From positions 1 to 11,884 of the forward strand of contig DAOVAK010000034.1 in the NCBI GenBank assembly GCA_030671095.1: a stretch of 11,884 nt of DNA, in the 5' to 3' direction. This document shows positions 7,154 through 11,884 of this stretch, one piece after another; positions within the stretch are counted from its first letter, which is position 1, and each line of letters opens with the position of its first letter. The DNA is from Deltaproteobacteria bacterium (GTDB lineage Bacteria > Desulfobacterota > DSM-4660 > Desulfatiglandales > HGW-15). Made by a program: the position numbers and the translations under genes. The notes beneath the pieces were generated by a model. That model did not search any database. It worked only from the letters and a program-made list of their open reading frames with translations, and was not told where the DNA came from.

Positions 7154-7506
7154 TGTAAGTCTTCAGGATCCTTTTTCGTAAAAGAGATGACCTTGGCACC
7201 TTTGCCCTTGTTCTTATCTCCCTGATTCTGATCGTTGATCTCTTGTTCCTCTTTGAAAGGCTCCCACGGGATCTCTCCCAATCGCATGGGCTGGCCCCCC
7301 ATGGTGAAAGAATCACCGCTGATATATTCCTCGCGCAATATCCAGGTCACTGTTTGGGCCGGAAAGGTCAAGAGCAAAAGTGTCACCTGATACCAGTCTT
7401 TTTTCACATCAGGTTCTATGGCCTCAATGCGGGCATAAGTGGCTGGCTTGTCTTGATAATAGACGAGGATTATCTCTCCGACTTGGTTCATGGGGTGATT
7501 TGTCAT
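7150..7506 (-). CDS. Hypothetical protein
   Basis: I do not recognise a named family for this 118-residue protein. Residues 7-80 are dense in alternating hydrophobic and polar residues (VGEIILVYY, YQVTLLLLTFP, VTWILREEYI), suggesting a small beta-rich fold. Residues 84-104 form a charged, low-complexity linker (NDQNQGDKNKGKGAK), and the tail ends ISFTKKDPEDLH. There is no signal peptide and no membrane helix, so it is probably cytosolic. ATG 7506 has no clear Shine-Dalgarno; an internal ATG at 7491 (residue 6) is an alternative with no better site. It lies 54 bp upstream of the membrane-protein gene in the same direction, and the intervening DNA is occupied mainly by the 15-bp inverted repeat. 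Confidence 0.65.
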   Translation of the reverse strand: MTNHPMNQVGEIILVYYQDKPATYARIEAIEPDVKKDWYQVTLLLLTFPAQTVTWILREEYISGDSFTMGGQPMRLGEIPWEPFKEEQEINDQNQGDKNKGKGAKVISFTKKDPEDLH

Positions 7507-7649
7507 TCAATGGTTTTCTGTAACCAAGAGCGAGCTAACATGCCCAGAATAAAAAAAGTCCCTAAAGTCGCTGCTACCAGACAAGGATATGACTCCTCGT
7601 TCCTTAATTGTAGCGCATTTTAGGCCCTTTACGTACTGAAAAATTTATT
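7507..7649. other. Short intergenic region between fmdB-like gene and hypothetical gene
   Basis: These 143 bp hold no convincing gene. On the minus strand a run of seven T (7546-7552) follows GGGAC, but I could not pair a stem before it, so I do not call a terminator. A 27-codon plus-strand frame here has no ribosome-binding site. Confidence 0.5.
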
Positions 7650-7991
7650 TTATTCACTATCTTTGATGACGCTGCCCGGATCCGTTCTCAGTTTCTCCAC
7701 CTTTTCTTCAAATCCGCTACCCAGGTCAACGCCCATCTGTTCGGCCCTTTTTTTCGCATGGAGTCCGATGTTGCGGCTGTCCCTGTAAAAGGAGTCGCTT
7801 TTGGGGGCCGACGGATCATATGCGTGAAGGCGGTCCTGTTCTGAGACGTGATACGCCACCCTTGAGATCAGTTTTTTCAGCTTCCTTCCACTGCACTTTG
7901 GACAGACAAGGCTCTCTTCTTCCTCATTTTTCATGATGAGGCTCTGAAATTGGGCATCACAGGAGCGACATTCATATTCATATATGGGCAT
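7650..7991 (-). CDS. FmdB-family zinc-ribbon protein
   Basis: This 113-residue protein opens with MPIYEYEC, the signature of the FmdB/CxxC_CxxC_SSSS regulatory-protein family. It has two zinc-knuckle pairs, C8-x2-C11 and C30-x2-C33, which would bind one zinc ion. The remaining 75 residues are charged and helical and longer than in minimal family members; they hold no other motif that I recognise. The family was named after a putative regulator of formamidase, and its true function is not established, so no role is assigned. It is the first of four minus-strand genes leading to ppdK, although the 143-bp gap after it makes operon membership uncertain. ATG 7991 lacks a strong Shine-Dalgarno, but the MPIYEY start is family-typical. 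It is divergent from the Hdr fusion gene. Confidence 0.85.
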   Translation of the reverse strand: MPIYEYECRSCDAQFQSLIMKNEEEESLVCPKCSGRKLKKLISRVAYHVSEQDRLHAYDPSAPKSDSFYRDSRNIGLHAKKRAEQMGVDLGSGFEEKVEKLRTDPGSVIKDSE

Positions 7992-8341
7992 GTCTAAATA
8001 ATAGTTAGTCCTGCCCCACTTGTCGGGGTGAGAACTGAATCAGAAGACCTGCTTCAGATGGTAGGCTAAATGTATCAAACATCCTCGTTATTTTCAAGTT
8101 TAACAGAACTAACACATTGTATCTTTCTCCTATGATTAACTACTTTTGAATATTTTTTGCCTTGACACCTTGATGCCCAGATGGCACGTTAAATATTTCA
8201 CAAACTATGGACTCCTGCCGCCCCCACAGGGCAGCAGCACTCCCCCGGTTCTTCAATAAATGGCCTTCCTTCGGATGCAAAGCCAAATTTCGTCCCGAAG
8301 CGAGCACCGACAAACATGAGGAAATAGGAGATAAGAATCCC
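7992..8341. other. Divergent intergenic region / leader of the Hdr fusion gene
   Basis: These 350 bp separate the divergent fmdB-like and Hdr fusion genes. The left part is AT-rich. On the plus strand TTGACA occurs at 8162-8167, but the nearest -10-like box (TTAAAT, 8189-8194) is 21 bp away, too far for a good promoter. A hairpin CTTCGG (8269-8274) / CCGAAG (8295-8300) with a 20-nt loop lies about 40 bp before the start codon. No longer ORF or riboswitch fold is recognisable. Confidence 0.45.
8326..8330 (+). promoter_or_regulatory. Ribosome-binding site of the Hdr fusion gene
   Basis: AGGAG lies 11 nt before ATG 8342. Together with the HdrA-type GxGxxG that begins only 13 residues after this Met, it supports the chosen start; no in-frame ATG is seen in the preceding 90 bp. 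Confidence 0.6.
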
Positions 8342-11300
8342 ATGGTTCAAAATGCGGCAAAAGGTGCGGTTATGGTCGTGGGAGCGGGTATTGCCGGTAT
8401 CCAGGCCTCATTGGACTTGGCTGACTCCGGCTACCTTGTCTACCTGGTGGAAAAAGACTCTGCCATTGGTGGGGTCATGGCGCAGTTAGACAAAACCTTC
8501 CCTACGAATGATTGCTCCATGTGTATCATCTCGCCCAAATTGGTTGAGTGCGGACGGCACCTCAACATCGATCTTCTCACCATGACAGAGATCGTGGAGT
8601 TGACAGGTGAGGCAGGCAATTTCGATGTAAAGGTCTTGGAAAGGCCTCGCTACATTGATTTGGAGAAGTGCACGGCCTGTGGTGAGTGCGAAAAGGTATG
8701 CCCCATCGAAATCCCCAACCTTTTTGACCAGGGGCTTCGAAGCCGCAGAGCTGCCTACAAGCTCTTTCCGCAGGCGATGCCGAGCGCTTTTGCCATTGAA
8801 AAGCGGAGTACAGCCCCATGTAAAGCGACCTGCCCGGCTCACGTAAGCGTGCAAGGCTACATCGCGTTGATAAACCAAGGAAAGTACCGCGAAGCCTTAG
8901 AACTCTTCAAAGAGGCCCATCCCTTCCCTGCTATCTGCGGCAGGGTTTGCCACCATCCCTGCGAGGAGATTTGCACCCGAGGGGATCTAGACGAACCCAT
9001 TGCCATAGAGTACCTGCACCGGTTCCTGGCCGATCTGGACTTGTCCAGTGAGACCCGGTACGTGCCTGAAGTGGCGGAGAGGAGAGAGGAGAAAGTGGCC
9101 ATCGTGGGTGCAGGACCGGCCGGTCTGACTGCGGCTTACTGCCTTGCCAGAGAGGGATATCAGGCCACAGTTTTCGAAAAGCTTCCCGTTACGGGCGGTA
9201 TGATGGCCGTGGGCATCCCAGAATATCGGCTGCCAAGGGACATCCTTGCGGCTGAGATACAGGTCATTCAGGATATGGGCGTGGAGATCAGAACGGGGGT
9301 CACTTTTGGCGAGGATATCACCCTCGAAAGTCTCAAGAAAGATGGGTACGCGGCCCTGTTTATGGCCGTTGGTCTCCACGATAGTCGGAAACTGAATATA
9401 GAGGGAGAAGATCTTCCGGGCGCTCTTAACGGTGTCGAGTTCTTAAGGGATGTGGCTCTTGGGAATCAAGTTCGTTTAGGGAAGAAGTTGATAGTCATTG
9501 GTGGGGGAAATGTGGCCATTGACGTGGCCCTCACGGCCAAGCGATTAGGCGCTCAGGAAGTATGCCTCGTCTGCCTTGAAACACGTGAAGAAATGCCCGC
9601 TTGGGACTACGAGATCGATGAGGCCCTTGAAGAAGGAATAACCATCATCAACAGCCTTGGACCCAGATCTTTTCTGGAAAAAAAGGGAAAGTTAACGGGT
9701 GTAGAATTCAAGCGCTGTACGGCCGTGTTCGACGAAAAAGGGGCCTTCAATCCCCAATATGACGAAACTGATCTGACTGTGATGGAGGCCGACACAACGA
9801 TTATCGCTATCGGGCAGGCCGGTGACTTCTCCTTCGCGGAAAAGGAGGGGATTTCGGTCACGGCTAGGGGAGGATTGGAGGCCGATCCTGTTACCCTGCA
9901 GACATCCCTCAAATGGGTCTTTGCGGGCGGAGATGCCCTCTATGGCCCCAAATCTGTGGTAGAGGCCGTCGCTTGTGCGAAGGAGGCGGCGGAGAGTATA
10001 AACCGTTATTTAAATGACGTAGATCTCAGAAAGGGAAGAGAAAAAGACTGGTCTTATGAGAAGCCCGTTACAGTTGAAGAGCCCCACGTGCCCCGGATAC
10101 CTATGCGTAGGGTCTCCGTTGAGGAGCGACAAGGCAACTTCAAGGAGGTGGGACTGGGCTTTGACGAAAAGGAAGTGAGAACTGAGGCGGAGCGCTGTCT
10201 TAGATGTGGAATCTGTTCTGAATGCTACCAGTGCGTCTCTGCATGCTTGGCCAACGCCGTGGATCATTCCATGGAGCCAAAGGAGCGAATCATCGAAGTG
10301 GGCGCCATTGTTCTTGCACCCGGTTTTACCCCCTTTGACCCCACCCAATATGACACCTACAGCTATTCCGAACATCCCAACGTGATTACAAGCATGGAGT
10401 TTGAGCGAATTCTTTCTGCTTCCGGCCCTTTTGAAGGGCATCTGGTGAGGCCCTCGGATCAGAAAGAGCCTGAAAAAATAGCCTGGCTCCAGTGCGTGGG
10501 TTCCAGGGATATCAATCGTTGTGATCACAGCTATTGTTCAGCGGTCTGCTGCATGTATGCCATCAAAGAGGCGGTCATAGCCAAGGAGCATAGCGAAAAA
10601 CCTCTGGATGCGGCCATTTTTTATATGGATATGCGGACCTATGGTAAGGATTTTGAGAAGTACTATGTGCGGGCTGAACAAGAGAGCGGGGTCCGATTTA
10701 TTCGTTCCAGGATCCACTCCATCGAACCATTGGAAGCTGGCAGCCTGAAAATAATATACGCGACGGAGTCGGGTGAAATCGAGGAAGAAATCTTTGATAT
10801 GGTCGTGCTCTCCATAGGCCTGGCCCCGGCTCAAGGTGTGTTAGAACTGGCAGAACGGCTTGGGATTGATCTGAACGAACACCAATATGCGCAGACCAGC
10901 AGTTTCACACCGGTCAGCACCAGCGCGGAGGGGATATACGTTTGTGGCGTCTTTCAAGGCCCTAAGGATATCCCCCAATCCATCATGGAGGCCTCAGCTT
11001 CAGCAGCCGCTTCCACCCAGATACTGGCCAGCGCCAGAAATACCATGACGCGAACCAAGGAATTGCCTCCGGAGCTTGATGTGTCGGGAGAGGAACCCAG
11101 GATCGGTGTCTTTGTCTGCAACTGTGGTATCAATATTGGAGGGATTGCGGATGTTCCCGCTGTCCGGGAATATGCCAAAACCCTTCCACATGTGACCCAC
11201 GTGGAGGACAATCTTTTCACCTGCTCTCAGGACACGCAGGACAAGATGAAAGAGGTTATTCAAGAGAATAAGCTTAACCGCATCGTGGTGGCGTCCTGCT

Positions 11301-11884
11301 CTCCACGGACCCATGAACCCCTGTTTCAAGAGACCATCCGGGAAGCTGGCCTCAACAAATACCTTTTTGAGATGGCCAATATCCGAGATCAGGACACCTG
11401 GGTCCACATGGACGACCCGGATAAGGCCACAGAAAAGGCAAAGGACTTGGTCCGCATGGCTGTGGCCAAGGCTGCCTTGGTGGAGCCTCTGCAACAGATT
11501 ATGCTAGAGGTGAAGTCGAGCGTCCTGGTTGTGGGCGGGGGCGTGGCTGGTATGGAGGCGGCTTTGGGCGTGGCCGAACAGGGTTATCAGGCCTACCTGG
11601 TGGAAAAAACGGCCGAGCTGGGCGGTGTAGCCCGCAGACTTCGCAGCACTTGGAAAGGAGAAGAGGTGGGTACCTATGTGCAGGAGCTGATTCAAAAAAC
11701 CCAGGATCATCCCAAGATCCAGGTCTTTTTGGAGACAGAAGTTAAGGACACAACGGGCATCATCGGTAACTTCACGAGCACCCTGGCATCTATAAATGGC
11801 AAAGGTTCTACCTCAGTGATGGAGCATGGGGCAACGATTCTGGCCACAGGGGGTAAAGAATTCAAATCTGAGGAGTACCTCCAT
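8342..11884 (+). CDS. HdrA-NfnB/GltD-HdrA fusion oxidoreductase (partial, runs off window)
   Basis: The frame stays open for 1181 codons to the window end with no stop. Residues 1-155 match HdrA: FAD motif VGAGIAG (13-19), NDCSMCIISPK (C58, C61) and a 4Fe-4S site C110-x2-C113-x2-C116-x3-C120-P. Residues about 156-610 are an NfnB/GltD-type NAD(P)H module: a two-cluster N-domain (C160, C164, C199, C203, C207, C211), FAD motif GAGPAG (256-261), NAD(P)-binding GGGNVAID (387-394) and FAGGDA (527-532). HdrA then resumes with a Cys-rich site (C619, C622, C625, C628, C631, C635) and CVGSRD (718-723) through C732, C736 and C737. A second HdrA begins near 918 with CNCG (926-929), C961, C986 and VGGGVAG (1064-1070). 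HdrA is the flavin-bifurcating subunit of heterodisulfide-reductase complexes. I infer a cytoplasmic NAD(P)H-linked Hdr hub; partners such as HdrB/C are not visible. I recall such fusions being called HdrL in some sulfate reducers, unverified. Confidence 0.93.
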   Translation, partial: MVQNAAKGAVMVVGAGIAGIQASLDLADSGYLVYLVEKDSAIGGVMAQLDKTFPTNDCSMCIISPKLVECGRHLNIDLLTMTEIVELTGEAGNFDVKVLERPRYIDLEKCTACGECEKVCPIEIPNLFDQGLRSRRAAYKLFPQAMPSAFAIEKRSTAPCKATCPAHVSVQGYIALINQGKYREALELFKEAHPFPAICGRVCHHPCEEICTRGDLDEPIAIEYLHRFLADLDLSSETRYVPEVAERREEKVAIVGAGPAGLTAAYCLAREGYQATVFEKLPVTGGMMAVGIPEYRLPRDILAAEIQVIQDMGVEIRTGVTFGEDITLESLKKDGYAALFMAVGLHDSRKLNIEGEDLPGALNGVEFLRDVALGNQVRLGKKLIVIGGGNVAIDVALTAKRLGAQEVCLVCLETREEMPAWDYEIDEALEEGITIINSLGPRSFLEKKGKLTGVEFKRCTAVFDEKGAFNPQYDETDLTVMEADTTIIAIGQAGDFSFAEKEGISVTARGGLEADPVTLQTSLKWVFAGGDALYGPKSVVEAVACAKEAAESINRYLNDVDLRKGREKDWSYEKPVTVEEPHVPRIPMRRVSVEERQGNFKEVGLGFDEKEVRTEAERCLRCGICSECYQCVSACLANAVDHSMEPKERIIEVGAIVLAPGFTPFDPTQYDTYSYSEHPNVITSMEFERILSASGPFEGHLVRPSDQKEPEKIAWLQCVGSRDINRCDHSYCSAVCCMYAIKEAVIAKEHSEKPLDAAIFYMDMRTYGKDFEKYYVRAEQESGVRFIRSRIHSIEPLEAGSLKIIYATESGEIEEEIFDMVVLSIGLAPAQGVLELAERLGIDLNEHQYAQTSSFTPVSTSAEGIYVCGVFQGPKDIPQSIMEASASAAASTQILASARNTMTRTKELPPELDVSGEEPRIGVFVCNCGINIGGIADVPAVREYAKTLPHVTHVEDNLFTCSQDTQDKMKEVIQENKLNRIVVASCSPRTHEPLFQETIREAGLNKYLFEMANIRDQDTWVHMDDPDKATEKAKDLVRMAVAKAALVEPLQQIMLEVKSSVLVVGGGVAGMEAALGVAEQGYQAYLVEKTAELGGVARRLRSTWKGEEVGTYVQELIQKTQDHPKIQVFLETEVKDTTGIIGNFTSTLASINGKGSTSVMEHGATILATGGKEFKSEEYLH

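Noticed and set aside
7540..7623. 27-codon plus-strand ORF (MPRIKKVPKVAATRQ...)
   Set aside because: No Shine-Dalgarno, no recognisable motif, isolated between minus-strand genes.
8182..8197. Sigma-54 promoter
   Set aside because: The -24 TGGCACG is perfect but the -12 position reads ATATT instead of TTGCA/T, so the essential GC is missing.
8173..8259. 28-codon plus-strand ORF as a possible leader peptide of the Hdr fusion gene
   Set aside because: No ribosome-binding site and no run of regulatory codons.

Overview
The window reads like a chromosome segment from an anaerobic deltaproteobacterium (Desulfobacterota), most likely a sulfate reducer or a syntroph. This is inferred from the giant HdrA/NADPH-oxidoreductase fusion at the right end, the pyruvate phosphate dikinase, the FmdB-type zinc-ribbon protein and the intergenic palindromic repeats. 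No 16S rRNA or other taxonomic marker is present, so the assignment is inference.

Layout: positions 1 to about 1420 hold no convincing gene. This stretch is packed with repeats: at least three copies of a C-rich/G-rich hairpin closed by a GGAA loop, a 295-bp MITE-like element with perfect 21-bp terminal inverted repeats that carries further inserts, and a composite palindromic cluster around 1019-1308. A possible promoter (358-386) and an intrinsic terminator (533-562) could bound a short untranslated transcript. Two adjacent perfect dyads overlap a promoter-like sequence (1422-1467) just ahead of plsB (1533-4091, +), which encodes the first acyltransferase of phospholipid synthesis.

From 7991 down to 4122 the minus strand carries four genes in one direction: an FmdB-family zinc-ribbon protein, a conserved-looking hypothetical protein, a 62-residue two-helix membrane protein, and ppdK (pyruvate, phosphate dikinase). 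The membrane protein gene overlaps the ppdK start by 11 bp, so these two are probably co-translated. A perfect 15-bp inverted repeat rich in CTAG lies at the end of the hypothetical gene. plsB and ppdK converge with 30 bp between them.

Divergent from fmdB, after a roughly 350-bp leader, a long open frame starts at 8342 (+) and runs off the window end without a stop (1181 codons visible). It encodes an HdrA-type flavoprotein interrupted by an NfnB/GltD-type NAD(P)H oxidoreductase module, followed in the same chain by the start of a second HdrA. This is the most interesting gene here: a probable single-chain hub for flavin-based electron transfer between NAD(P)H, ferredoxin and thiol/disulfide or other carriers.

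Functionally, PPDK interconverts pyruvate and PEP and PlsB consumes glycerol 3-phosphate. Both fit a strict anaerobe building biomass from acetyl-CoA/pyruvate, with the Hdr fusion supplying redox coupling, but nothing in the sequence ties the three into one operon. I see no CRISPR array, tRNA, rRNA, transposase or recognisable defence system.
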